Of a stretch of 64,000 nucleotides of DNA, positions 25,129 through 34,028 are shown piece by piece (the first letter of the stretch is position 1; the number at the start of each line of letters is the position of its first letter). Source of the stretch: Chersky-840 sp963810195 (GTDB lineage: Bacteria > Actinomycetota > Acidimicrobiia > Acidimicrobiales > UBA8190); contig CAWEMO010000005.1 of NCBI GenBank assembly GCA_963810195.1, positions 620,001 to 684,000 on the forward strand, read 5' to 3'. The position numbers were made by a program, and so were the translations under genes. Under the pieces are notes generated by a model. The model did no database searches and had not been told where the DNA came from. It worked only from the letters and a program-made list of their open reading frames with translations.

Positions 25129-25899
25129 CTACCGCTCGACGAGCTGCTCGCGCTCGCAGCGGGTGGCGACAAGCTGGGCGAACCGGGCCAGCACCCGGGC
25201 GCGCTGGGCCCGGAGGGCGTCGAGCGCGGCCGGGCTGGCCGCGGCGATCGACTCGGCGGTCGTGCCGGCGCGCTCGGCGTCCTCACCGAAGGCGGCGAGG
25301 AACGCGGCGACGGCCGCGTCGTCGACCTCGAGGTGGAACTGCAGGCCCCACGCTCGAGCCCCGATCCGGAACGCCTGGCCCGGGTAGCGGGCGCTGGTGG
25401 CGAGGTGGACCGAACCGGGTGGGAGGTCGAACGTGTCCCCGTGCCAGTGCAGGACGGTCAGCCGGTCGGGCATGCCGGCGAGGAGCGGGTCGTGCGTGGC
25501 CTCCTCGGTGAGCTCGATCGGGGCCCACCCGACCTCGGGACCGGCCACCCCCGGGAACACGTTCCCGCCGCCGGCGAGAGCCAGGAGCTGTGCACCGAGG
25601 CACACCCCGACGGTCGGCGCCCCCCGCGCCAGCGCGTCGGCCAGCAGGTCGAGCTCGGCTCGCCGGGTGGGGAAGCCCTCGTCGTCGCACGCGGACATGG
25701 GGCCGCCCATGACCACGCAACCGGCGAACCCGGCGAGGTCCGACGGCAGTGGCTCGCCCGCGAAGACCCGTCGCAGGTCGACGGCCACGCCGGCGGCGCC
25801 GAGCGCGTCACCGATCGCATAGGGGTGCTCGGGCTCCACGTGCTGCACCACCAGACACGTGGGCGTGGAGCCGGCCCGGTCCTCTTGGTGTGCGGACAT
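25129..25899 (-). CDS. Class I glutamine amidotransferase
   Basis: 256 residues. Nucleophile elbow GVCLGAQ with Cys100, and catalytic His189-x-Glu191 in LQFHLEV, plus the oxyanion strand VVMGGPMSA (63-71), define a triad-type GATase1 close to the GMP-synthase amidotransferase domain but free-standing. It may hydrolyse gamma-glutamyl compounds as in the Puu pathway, or serve an unknown synthetase. It is upstream of and collinear with the XRE-cupin gene (98-bp gap containing the operator). Confidence 0.88.
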   Translation of the reverse strand: MSAHQEDRAGSTPTCLVVQHVEPEHPYAIGDALGAAGVAVDLRRVFAGEPLPSDLAGFAGCVVMGGPMSACDDEGFPTRRAELDLLADALARGAPTVGVCLGAQLLALAGGGNVFPGVAGPEVGWAPIELTEEATHDPLLAGMPDRLTVLHWHGDTFDLPPGSVHLATSARYPGQAFRIGARAWGLQFHLEVDDAAVAAFLAAFGEDAERAGTTAESIAAASPAALDALRAQRARVLARFAQLVATRCEREQLVER

Positions 25900-26116
25900 A
25901 GGGCGAAAATAGTCTCACGTCTGACCGGTAGCGGACATGGGCCCCGGACCGCAGGCCCAGGCAGGTGACCATCCGCAGCCGTCCCTGCCGTCCTGGCATG
26001 CCGTCGGCCGGCGACGTCACCACCCGTGCGCACGGCCCACGCGTGTTCGCGCGAAGATCGCGGCGTCGGGCGCTGTCCCTCTCAACTCGAAGCTCGCCCG
26101 GATAGGTGTGACGCTC

Positions 26117-27589
26117 ATGACGACCCCGCATTCGCCGACCGATGCCAGCCCGGAATCGGTCCCGGCCCTTCCCCCCCAGGTCCTGGTGCTGTTCGGGGCG
26201 ACGGGCAGCCTCGCCCAACGAAAGCTGTTACCCGGCATCCTCCACCTGGCCCGGGCGGGCCTGCTGCCCGAGTACCGGATCGTCGGGACGTCGCTGGAGG
26301 AGATCGACGAGCAGCAGTTCCGTGAGCTCGCCCGCCAAGCGTGTGACAAATTCGCGCTCAACCGTGTCACCGAGACGGAGTGGGCGGACTTCTCGAAGCG
26401 GTTGACCTACGTCGCCCAGAGTGCCGGTCCGGCCGGCCTGTCCGAGGTGGTGACGCGTGTCGAGGGGGAGCTTCCGGGCCTGCCCCGGCGGTTGCACTAC
26501 CTGAGCATTCCGCCGAGCGCGGCGGGTGCAGTGGTGGACATGCTGGCCGAGGCCGACCTGGTCGACCGGGCCCGCATCATCATGGAGAAGCCCTTCGGCA
26601 CCGATCTGGCCAGCGCGCAGCTGCTCAACGCGACCGTGCACGAGGTCTTCTCCGAGTACCAGGTCTTCCGGATCGACCATTTCCTGGGCAAGGAGGCGGC
26701 CCAGAACATCCTGGCCTTCCGCTTCGCCAACGGGCTGTTCGAGCCCATCTGGAACCGTGAGCACATCGAGCATGTCCAGATCGACGTCCCCGAGACGATC
26801 TCGGTGGACGACCGTGGCGCCTTCTACGACGCCACTGGGGCCTACCGGGACATGGTGGTCACCCACCTCCTCCAGATCCTGGCTTTCATGGCCATGGAGC
26901 CCCCGACCGCCCTCGAACCTCGTGCCATCAGCGAGGAGAAGAACAAGGTGTTCCGGTCCCTCCAGGACATCGACGTGCGCAACGTGGTGCGGGGGCAGTA
27001 CGAGGGATACCGGTCGACTCCCGGCGTGGCGCCCGATTCGGACACCGAGACGTTCGTGGCCCTGCGCTGTGTGATCGACAACTGGCGATGGGCGGGGGTC
27101 CCCTTCTACCTCCGTACCGGCAAACGCATGGCCGAGGGAGCACGGATCATCTCCATCGCATTCCGCGAGCCTCCGAAGAGCATGTTCCCCGCTGATTCCG
27201 GCGTCGGCACGAAAGGGCCCGACCACCTCACCTTCGACCTCGCCGACGCGTCGAAGCTCTCACTGTCCTTCTACGGCAAGCACCCCGGGCCCGGAATGCG
27301 GCTCGACAAGCTGAGCCTGCAGTTCGCCCTCCACGAGACCGGCCAGGAAGGTGACGTGCTCGAGGCCTACGAACGGCTGATATACGACGCCATGAGCGGG
27401 GACCACACCCTCTTCACGACCGCCGAAGGCATCGAGCGTTTGTGGGAGGTGTCGATGCCGCTTCTGGAGTCGCCGCCGGAGGTCGAGCTCTACCGCCAGG
27501 GATCTTGGGGCCCCAGCTCCATCCGCGAGCTCATCGCGCCGCACACGTGGCGGCTCCCGTTCGAGCGCGGCTGGCGCCAGAGTCGCTGA
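26117..27589 (+). CDS. zwf: Glucose-6-phosphate dehydrogenase
   Basis: 490 residues, the family's usual length. NADP-binding motif FGATGSLAQRKLLPG (26-40; Ser replaces the common Asp of GATGDLA), the active-site signature RIDHFLGKE (185-193), and FYDATGAYRDMVVTHLLQ containing the catalytic His are all present. It oxidises glucose-6-phosphate to 6-phosphogluconolactone, feeding the pentose phosphate or Entner-Doudoroff route. ATG 26117 is the best start; the frame extends to 25937 but is Pro/Arg-rich. No gluconolactonase or gnd neighbour is seen, so it is isolated from its pathway. Confidence 0.96.
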   Translation: MTTPHSPTDASPESVPALPPQVLVLFGATGSLAQRKLLPGILHLARAGLLPEYRIVGTSLEEIDEQQFRELARQACDKFALNRVTETEWADFSKRLTYVAQSAGPAGLSEVVTRVEGELPGLPRRLHYLSIPPSAAGAVVDMLAEADLVDRARIIMEKPFGTDLASAQLLNATVHEVFSEYQVFRIDHFLGKEAAQNILAFRFANGLFEPIWNREHIEHVQIDVPETISVDDRGAFYDATGAYRDMVVTHLLQILAFMAMEPPTALEPRAISEEKNKVFRSLQDIDVRNVVRGQYEGYRSTPGVAPDSDTETFVALRCVIDNWRWAGVPFYLRTGKRMAEGARIISIAFREPPKSMFPADSGVGTKGPDHLTFDLADASKLSLSFYGKHPGPGMRLDKLSLQFALHETGQEGDVLEAYERLIYDAMSGDHTLFTTAEGIERLWEVSMPLLESPPEVELYRQGSWGPSSIRELIAPHTWRLPFERGWRQSR

Positions 27590-27613
27590 TCTCCCGAGGC
27601 GTGCCCGCCGCGC

Positions 27614-28445
27614 TCAACCGGGGACGGCTGCCTGGATGCTCCAGATGCAGTCGGAGGTGATCTGCAGGGAGAACGTTCCCTGGTCAAAGTAGTACTGGGT
27701 CCCCGAACCGCCGCCCCCGCTCTGGTTGACGACGGCGTCGTTGAGATCGCGGCCGGTGTCGTTGAGCACGTCGACGGTAAAGGTACCGGCACCCCCGTTG
27801 GCAGAGCAGTTATACGTCCACTGCACGTCCCATGCCACCGCGTTGGAAGGGACCACGAACGGGGACGTCGCCTCGCTCCCTTCGTTGCTCTCGGTGAGCA
27901 ACGTCTGCGGCGGAGCGGGCTTCGGTGCCGGCGGGGTCGTCGTTCGGGGCACGGTGGCGGGAACGGTCGTCGGCGGCACGGTCGTCGGCGGCACGGTCGT
28001 CGGTGGACGGTGTCGGCGGCACGGTCGTCGGCGGCACGGTCGTCGGCGGCACGGTCGTCGGGACCGCCTGCGTGGTGGGGACCTCGGTGGTGCTCGTCGG
28101 GGCCGAGGTCGTCGAGGACCCCCCGGCCGCTTCGACGATCGGAGTGGGGGCCTGGGCCTGGTGGTGCGTGGTCGCGATCCCCACCACGATGACGAGGGCG
28201 AGCACCACCACCATGGCCAGGTCGATCATCACCCTTGCCGTGGTGGACGACGCCACGCCACGCCACGGCACGTGCCCGCCGTCGCCGGACGGGGGAGCGG
28301 TGGGCGGGGTCGACGGGGCGGGTTCGGCAACTCGCTCCCGGGCGACGTGGTCGGTCCACGCCGCTCCGTCCCAGTACCGCAGACCGTCGCCGGTCGGGTT
28401 GTCGTACCAGGCTGCGGGCGGACCGGCGGGGGGCGTCCTCATCAC
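27614..28445 (-). pseudogene. DUF2510 membrane protein gene with frameshift in repeat tract
   Basis: From ATG 28445: a DUF2510 motif (WYDNPTGDGLRYWDGAAWTD), a Pro-rich linker, a membrane helix (about 72-92), then a TTVPP repeat stalk. The frame is lost at 28001-28013, where one repeat unit is 13 instead of 15 bp. The missing C-terminal domain continues in another frame to 27614: TTVPP repeats, then VAWDVQWTYNCSANG, VDVLNDTGRDLNDAV and a final CIWSIQAAVPG strand, with two Cys. Restoring 2 bp would give one 277-residue wall-spanning protein. It may be real inactivation, phase variation or a sequence error. Confidence 0.72.
27971..28058 (-). repeat. 15-bp tandem repeats coding TTVPP, one 13-bp unit
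   Basis: Units of CGGCGGCACGGTCGT occur at 27971, 27986, 28014, 28029 and 28044. The unit at 28001-28013 (CGGTGGACGGTGT) lacks two C residues. Five of six units are exact, so slippage or misassembly here is easy. Confidence 0.88.
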
Positions 28446-28546
28446 CGCACCTCCGTCTTCACCGAGTCTCGTGGGTTCGCCCTCACTGCCGTCTCTCCGA
28501 CGGGTTCCATGATGCCTTCGGGACAGACCGACCAGGAATCGTCAAT

Positions 28547-28614
28547 TTTGGGGGTGGCACAGGATTTGGGGGTGGCACAGGATTTGGGGGTGGCACAGGA
28601 TTTGGGGGTGGCAC
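28547..28614 (+). repeat. 18-bp tandem repeat, 3.8 copies
   Basis: TTTGGGGGTGGCACAGGA repeats exactly at 28547, 28565 and 28583, with a 14-bp partial copy at 28601. It lies between the start of the DUF2510 gene (28445, leftward) and the stop of the IPT-repeat gene (28652). Confidence 0.9.
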
Positions 28615-28651
28615 CGTATCACCGCTCGTCATCCGAGCGAGCCTCAGTGCG

Positions 28652-31525
28652 TTACTGGCGGGCAAAGGCCACGATGTCGTGTACCGCAATCCCGAGGCCA
28701 GGGAGCGACCCCACGAACCCGGCGTCGCCGAAGGCGAACACGCCCCCGTCGTCGCCCACCATCCAGTAACCCTTGCCATCGCGCGTGGCGACGACTCCCA
28801 CGACGTCGTGCACGTGGACGCCGAGGCCCGGGAGCGACCCCGCGAACCCGGCGTCGCCGAAGGCGAACACACCCCCGTCGGACCCGATCATCCAGTAGCC
28901 GTCGTCCGAGCCCGTCGGCACCGCTCCCACGACGTCGTGCACGTGGACGCCGAGGCCCGGGAGCGACCCCACGAACCCGGCGTCGCCGAAGGCGAACACA
29001 CCCCCGTCGGACCCGATCATCCAGTAGCCGCGGCCGGTGGCCGTGGGCACGACCGCCGCGACGTCGTGCACGTGGACGCCGAGGCCCGGGAGCGACCCCA
29101 CGAACCCGGCGTCGCCGAAGGCGAACACCCCTCCATCGGACCCCACCATCCAGTAGCCGCGGCCGTCGTGGGTCGGCACCGCTCCCACGACGTCGTGCAC
29201 GTGGACGGCGAGGCCCGGGAGCGACCCCACGAACCCGGCGTCGCCGAAGGCGAACACCCCTCCATCGGACCCGATCATCCAGTAGCCCTTGGAATCGGCG
29301 GTGGGCACCACCGCCACGATGTCGTCGACGTGGACCCCGAGGGCCGGGAGTGATCCGAGGAAGGGCGCCCCCCCGAACGCGAACAGGCTGCCGTCGCTCC
29401 CCACCATCCAGTAGCCCGAGCCCTGGTAGGTGAACCGGTCGGCGGGTACCGCGGCGCTCGTGCCCCCGGGTGTGACGACCGTCACGTCGACGGTGCCCGC
29501 CGCGCCCGCCGGCGAGGTGGCGCTGAGCACGGTGGCCGAGTCGACCGTGAAGGCGGGTGCCGGCGACGCGCCGAAGTACACGGCGGTGGCCCCGGTGAAG
29601 TTGGTGCCGGTGATGGTCACCGAGGTCCCCCCGGCCACGGGACCGGACGGGGGATCGACGGCGCCGACGGTCGGTGCGGAGGGCGATGGAGGGGGTACGA
29701 CGAAGGTGAATTGGTCCGCCGGTGCGTTGACCGCCGAGGTGCCCTGCGGATTGGTGACGGTGACGTCGACGGTGCCGGACCCCGGCGGCGACGCCGCTGT
29801 GATCAGACCGCCGGAGTCGATGATGAACGTGGTCGCCGCCACCGTGCCGAACATGACGGCGTTGACCCCGGTGAAGTTGTTGCCGGTGATGGTGACCGTG
29901 CTGCCCCCCACGGCGGGCCCGGACGAGGGGCTGACCTCGTTGACGAGGGGAGGTGGTGGGGCGACGTAGATGAACTGGTCGGCGGGCGCGTTGATCGCCG
30001 TGGTGCCCCCGGGGGTGGTGACGGTGACGTCCACCGTTCCGGCCGACTGTGGCGGCGAGACGGCGGAGACCTGTGTGGCGCTCACGGGGAAGAAGGTCGC
30101 CGGCACCGAGCCGAACTGGACGCCGGTGGCCCCGGCGAGGTTGGTGCCGGTGATGGTGACCGAGTCTCCGCCGAAGGTGGCGCCGTTGCCCGGGCCCACG
30201 GCGGTCACGGTCGGGGCAGGCGGTGGTGCACCATCGCTTACGATGAGCAGCACGGCGACCGACGACGAGGTGCCCGCCGGAGTCTGGGTGGCGGAGGGGG
30301 AGACGGCACCCGAGACGTCGGGGTCGTAGGCGGTGATGTTGCCCGAAGCGGTGGCGGTATAGGTGAAGCCCGGGGTGCTCCCATTCGATGCTGTCGTTCC
30401 GGCCACCGCGTAACCGAAGTAGAGCTCGCCGCTTCCGGCCGGCGTCGCAGCCGGGAACGCGATCGTGGTGGACGAGGCGTTGTCGAGGGTTCCGGCGGTG
30501 TCGAGAGCCCACGCCGTGCTCGTCCCCAGCCCGGCGCTGAACTCCTGGGCGCTGTACTCGGTGGTGTCGCTGGTGACAGGGCTCGTCCAGGTGAAGGAGA
30601 CGGTCGAGGTGCCCGTGGTGGTGACCGGGCCGAACCAGATCTCCTCTTCGCTGGTTCCGGACCCCGCGAATTGCACACCTCTGGTCCACGTGGTCACCCC
30701 GCCTCCGGAGATCGACGACACCGTCGGCGTCGCCGAGTCCACCTCGGCGCACACCACGAGCACGTCACCCACGGTCTGGGTTGTGACCGACAACGTGGTG
30801 AGACCGGTCCCTCCCATCGAGGACATGACGCCCATGGGAGCGATGGTGAAGTCGAACTGGTCGGCGGGTCGGTCGGGGTTCGACGTCCCCGAGCCGTTGG
30901 TCACGCTGATGTCCACCGGTCCCGGGGGTTCGCTGGGCGAGGTAGCCATGACCGAGGTGTCGCTGTTGACGGTGAACGTGGTGGCGGCCACCGCCCCGAA
31001 CCTGACCTGGGTCGCCTCGGTGAAGTTGGTGCCGGTGATGGTGACCGACGTGCCTCCGGAGCTGGGCCCCGAGGCCGGGCTCAGCGCGGTCACGGTCGGG
31101 GAGGGCACAGAGAACGTGAACCAGTCTGCTGGTGCGTTGATCGCAGAGGTGCCGCCGGAGGTGGTGACAGTGACGTCGACGGTTCCGGTGGACACCGGCG
31201 AGTGGGCGGTGATGGCGGTGGCGCTGTCCACGGTGAAGTCGTGGGCCGGGGTGGTGCCGAAGCTGACCGCGGTCACCTCGGTGAAGTTGGTGCCGGTGAT
31301 GGTCACCGAGGTACCCCCGTTGGGGAACCCCGAGTCCGGGCTGACTGCCGTGACGGTGGGTGAGGCGGGGGTGGTGGCTCCGGTCGCCATGGCGAACCCC
31401 GACACCCCCACCGCGGCGACGGCGGCGCCTACCGCGACCTTCGTGACGACATCGTGCAACCGTCCGTTCGAGCCGACTCTGTGCACGCCACTTCCCAGCG
31501 TCCGTGCTCCACCGTCTCTCAGCAC
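28652..31525 (-). CDS. Large secreted IPT/TIG-repeat protein with C-terminal GYW/FGDA repeats
   Basis: 957 residues from GTG 31525 (a GTG at residue 14 is also possible). A hydrophobic export segment (VAVGAAVAAVGVSGFAMA) lies at about 30-47. Two IPT/TIG domains follow (TVTAVSPDSG and TVTALSPASG, each with GGTSVTITGTNF), then a jelly-roll-like domain of about 190 residues (GDVLVVCAEV to VAVLLIVSDG), then three more IPT domains. The last about 260 residues are six 43-residue repeats GYWMVGSDGGVFAFGDAGFVGSLPGL-type. This is a modular surface or matrix protein, likely for adhesion or polymer binding (inference). No sortase motif or C-terminal anchor is visible. Confidence 0.92.
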   Translation of the reverse strand: MLRDGGARTLGSGVHRVGSNGRLHDVVTKVAVGAAVAAVGVSGFAMATGATTPASPTVTAVSPDSGFPNGGTSVTITGTNFTEVTAVSFGTTPAHDFTVDSATAITAHSPVSTGTVDVTVTTSGGTSAINAPADWFTFSVPSPTVTALSPASGPSSGGTSVTITGTNFTEATQVRFGAVAATTFTVNSDTSVMATSPSEPPGPVDISVTNGSGTSNPDRPADQFDFTIAPMGVMSSMGGTGLTTLSVTTQTVGDVLVVCAEVDSATPTVSSISGGGVTTWTRGVQFAGSGTSEEEIWFGPVTTTGTSTVSFTWTSPVTSDTTEYSAQEFSAGLGTSTAWALDTAGTLDNASSTTIAFPAATPAGSGELYFGYAVAGTTASNGSTPGFTYTATASGNITAYDPDVSGAVSPSATQTPAGTSSSVAVLLIVSDGAPPPAPTVTAVGPGNGATFGGDSVTITGTNLAGATGVQFGSVPATFFPVSATQVSAVSPPQSAGTVDVTVTTPGGTTAINAPADQFIYVAPPPPLVNEVSPSSGPAVGGSTVTITGNNFTGVNAVMFGTVAATTFIIDSGGLITAASPPGSGTVDVTVTNPQGTSAVNAPADQFTFVVPPPSPSAPTVGAVDPPSGPVAGGTSVTITGTNFTGATAVYFGASPAPAFTVDSATVLSATSPAGAAGTVDVTVVTPGGTSAAVPADRFTYQGSGYWMVGSDGSLFAFGGAPFLGSLPALGVHVDDIVAVVPTADSKGYWMIGSDGGVFAFGDAGFVGSLPGLAVHVHDVVGAVPTHDGRGYWMVGSDGGVFAFGDAGFVGSLPGLGVHVHDVAAVVPTATGRGYWMIGSDGGVFAFGDAGFVGSLPGLGVHVHDVVGAVPTGSDDGYWMIGSDGGVFAFGDAGFAGSLPGLGVHVHDVVGVVATRDGKGYWMVGDDGGVFAFGDAGFVGSLPGLGIAVHDIVAFARQ
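28664..29430 (-). repeat. Six tandem 129-bp coding repeats
   Basis: They encode the 43-residue GYWM-GSDGGVFAFGDAGFVGSLPGL units at the end of the IPT protein. Units 2-5 are almost identical in DNA, indicating recent expansion or gene conversion. The outermost units are more diverged. The repeat belongs to the same family as that at 5359-6105 but uses SLPGLGVHVHDVV in place of SMGGQALAAPVVG. Confidence 0.88.
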
Positions 31526-32059
31526 GACACCTTCGGCAGAGCGTCCAGCCCTCCATCGTGCCCGCCCATTCCCACCGGGTGGTCAACGAGCGCCCAAATC
31601 CGTCCCAAGCGGCTCCTGGCGTGGGTCGGCTCCGCGTCCGGTCAATCGGGGTCGAGCGGCGCTACGAGGTGGTGACCTCTGTGCCACTCGACCATGCTCA
31701 GCGACGAGGCGACGACTCCATCCGCAAGCGGGTCAGATTCCCTTCTTCCGCTTGGGCGCGGACAGCGCGAAATCCTCTACTCCGGAGTTCTGGTGATTGG
31801 GTTGAGGATCGACGGTCTGGTCCCGTCTATCGCGGACGATTCCTCTAGGAACCCTCGCACGACTCTTGTCCATACCCCGCCTTGACCGACTCGTAGCTTC
31901 GCCCTCGCGTGCGCTTGTCGATGGGAGTGCTGCACCGACATCGGCAATCCGCAGCCGTTGGAACAGGAGGTGGGCTCCGTGCCTCCGGTAGGGCAGGGTC
32001 CTGGTGTGAATCGGGCCGTGATCAGAGGGAAGCTCCGGCTGGCCCCTTGCCTCTTAGTC
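31526..32059. other. 534-bp gene-free region
   Basis: I see no credible gene, hairpin or repeat here. It carries the promoter of the IPT-repeat gene, which is transcribed leftward, and the 3' end region of the NarL-type gene. Confidence 0.5.
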
Positions 32060-32779
32060 TTAGGCGCTCATGCGTCCGGCGATCTGCGCCGGAACTTGGG
32101 GCACGAAGGGAGTCGTCTGGGCGCGGAGGAAGATGACTGCGGCCGCCACTCGGCGATCGACGAGGTTCTGGTCGGTCAGATTGAGCTTGCGATAGATGGT
32201 AGTGACCCCCTTTTCGATCGCCTTGACCGAGACGCACAGCGCGTTGGCGATGGCCGTGTTCGACAGTCCGTGGGCCATCTGCTCCAGGACCTCGACCTCG
32301 CGGATGGTGAGGTCGTCGATGGCGATGTTGTTGCGGCGGAGCACCAACGAGTCCACGATGCCCGGGTCCAACACGGACTGACCGGCACGCACCTGGCGAA
32401 GAGAGTCCAAGATGGTGTCCACGTTCGGAAGCCGCTCGTCGATGAGATAGGCGGTTCGAGACGCCCCACTTTGCAGCAGCTCGAGCGCGAAGCCGTCGAC
32501 GCGGTCCGAGATGACGACGATCCCCATCTCGGGGTAGTCCACGCGGAGGCGCCGGGCGATGGCGATGGTGGCCATCGTGGTGATGACTGCGGTGCGGATG
32601 CTGATGATGACCGCCTCAGGAGCGTGCTCGTTGACCTGCCGGAGCATGTCGTCGTGGTCGCGGGCCCGCCCCACCACCTCGACACTCGCGGCGTCCGCGA
32701 ACAGAGAGACGAGGCCGTCACCGATCAGAAAGCTGTCGGTAGCGAGCACGACCTTGACCGGGGCTTGATCATGGGTCAT
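32060..32779 (-). CDS. NarL/LuxR-type regulator with degenerate receiver
   Basis: 239 residues from ATG 32779, with AAGGAG eight bases upstream. The N-terminal 125 residues have the receiver fold (VKVVLATDSFLIGDGLVSLF, then PEAVIISIRTA). The phospho-acceptor Asp expected in the VIISI strand is Ser, and the conserved Lys of the last strand is absent (AYLIDERL). The C terminus is a normal LuxR HTH: LTIREVEVLEQMAHGLSNTA and VSVKAIEKGVTTIYRKL. It therefore should bind DNA independently of phosphorylation. No histidine kinase is adjacent. The large secreted protein gene lies downstream. Confidence 0.88.
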   Translation of the reverse strand: MTHDQAPVKVVLATDSFLIGDGLVSLFADAASVEVVGRARDHDDMLRQVNEHAPEAVIISIRTAVITTMATIAIARRLRVDYPEMGIVVISDRVDGFALELLQSGASRTAYLIDERLPNVDTILDSLRQVRAGQSVLDPGIVDSLVLRRNNIAIDDLTIREVEVLEQMAHGLSNTAIANALCVSVKAIEKGVTTIYRKLNLTDQNLVDRRVAAAVIFLRAQTTPFVPQVPAQIAGRMSA

Positions 32780-33025
32780 CTCCCAGCTCCTTGCAGTCGA
32801 GGGCGGCAGATCAGGTGATTGCCGTTGACGAGCGAGGGCTCGGGAGACCGGGAACCCGGGTGAAGCAAAGCTAAAACTGAGCTTACGCCAATCGCGGTGC
32901 CTTCGAGTGTGAGGGGCCGGCCCAGGCACGCCTCAGGGTCGGCCCCACCGGTTCTCCAAGGCATCCCCCTCTTCGCGGGGTCCCGGGTTGCCGATTCCCT
33001 TGTAGCAAGAGAAGGAAGGTTTCTC

Positions 33026-33267
33026 GTGGCCAAGGTGGTGGTGCTTGCTTTCGACGAGCTGCCCGACCGACGGAATCTCAAGCCCCACTTTCAACCCATC
33101 GTGGGTATGACGCCGACGCCCGACGGCAAGGGCTACTGGTTCGTGGTCAGCGACGGCGGCATCTTCGCCTACGGCGACGCCACCTTCTACGGCTCGACGG
33201 CAACATCCGTCTCAACCAGCCGGTTGTCGGTATGAGCCCCACCAGAGTCGTCACGGCGGGCCACTGA
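33026..33267 (+). pseudogene. Relic of a GYW/FGDA repeat protein
   Basis: GTG 33026 follows a good GAAGGAAGG site. The first 60 residues end in GMTPTPDGKGYWFVVSDGG and IFAYGDATFYGST, one repeat of the family seen at 5359-6105. Then the frame fails: the stop comes at 33235, while the expected GNIRLNQPVVGMSPT continues one frame over to a stop at 33267. Only one and a half repeats remain. This looks like the head of a decayed secreted-protein gene; a short translated product is possible. Confidence 0.65.
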
Positions 33268-33337
33268 ACTACCCGGATCGTCCGGGGCCAGCTGGAGTAG
33301 GGTCCATGCTCATTCGTCAAATGGACCGGAACCGTCG

Positions 33338-34028
33338 ATGACATCCAAGGCGCGCGCTGCCAGTTGCGTGCCGGGGGATCGCCACCGCCACCTTCCTGTT
33401 TGCCGTTTCGGTGCTCGTCGCCGCGTGCGGGGGGAGCCCCGGCTCGACCGGCTCTGTGTCCGCAACCCGTCCGCCCGCCACATCATCAACCCCGCCAAGC
33501 TCGTCGACGTCGTCTCTGGCTGCGCAATCGTTCACGGTGTCGGATCCCAGCGGTTCGTCATTTCTGGTGAAGGTGTCGCCGGTGACATCGGTCCTCTACG
33601 TCGACGCCAACACGTTCCTGTGGAGCTCGGCCCCCGGACAGGAATTTCTGACCGCCACGCTGACCGTGACGAATGCCTCGAGTGCGAACATTGAGAACCT
33701 GTCGGACTTCGACGATCTGACGAGTGGCCTGGCCCGAGACGTCGACTTCGTCGTGAGCGCCACCGATGCCGCCACGATTGGGTATTCGTCGGACTGCGGT
33801 GTCGATCCGGGCTATCCGTCTTCGCTGTGCCCGATCAGTTTCGGGCAGGGACTGACGGTGGACAGCGACTCCGCCAACCATGCCGATCGTTCCGAGGTGC
33901 CACTGCCTGCGGGTGCCGGCACGCAGATCGTGCTCAGCTACGGCCCGGTGCTGGCGAGCTTGAGGCCCTCCATGGTGGCGGTGTACTTCGACACTGGCGA
34001 GTCCCAGCCTGTCGACCTGACCCCATGA
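33338..34028 (+). pseudogene. Lipoprotein gene, apparent 1-bp frameshift at a GGGGG run
   Basis: From ATG 33338 the first 13 codons (MTSKARAASCVPG) lead into a GGGGG run at 33373-33377. Removing one G joins them to IATATFLFAVSVLVAACGG, a textbook lipoprotein signal with lipobox LVAAC. Without that, translation could begin only at GTG 33411, inside the signal. The mature part has a Ser/Thr/Pro linker, then a beta-rich DUF4352-like domain (FLTATLTVTNASSANIENLS, then a Cys pair, and MVAVYFDTGESQPVDL). The stop overlaps the next ATG by 4 bp, so it is coupled to the rhamnosidase. Confidence 0.7.

Noticed and set aside
27971..28614. CRISPR-like repeats
   Set aside because: The 15-bp units code for TTVPP stalk residues and the 18-bp units are directly adjacent; no spacers.
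31526..32059. Small genes in the gap before the NarL-type regulator
   Set aside because: Frames of 60-110 codons lack ribosome sites and have shadow-like composition.
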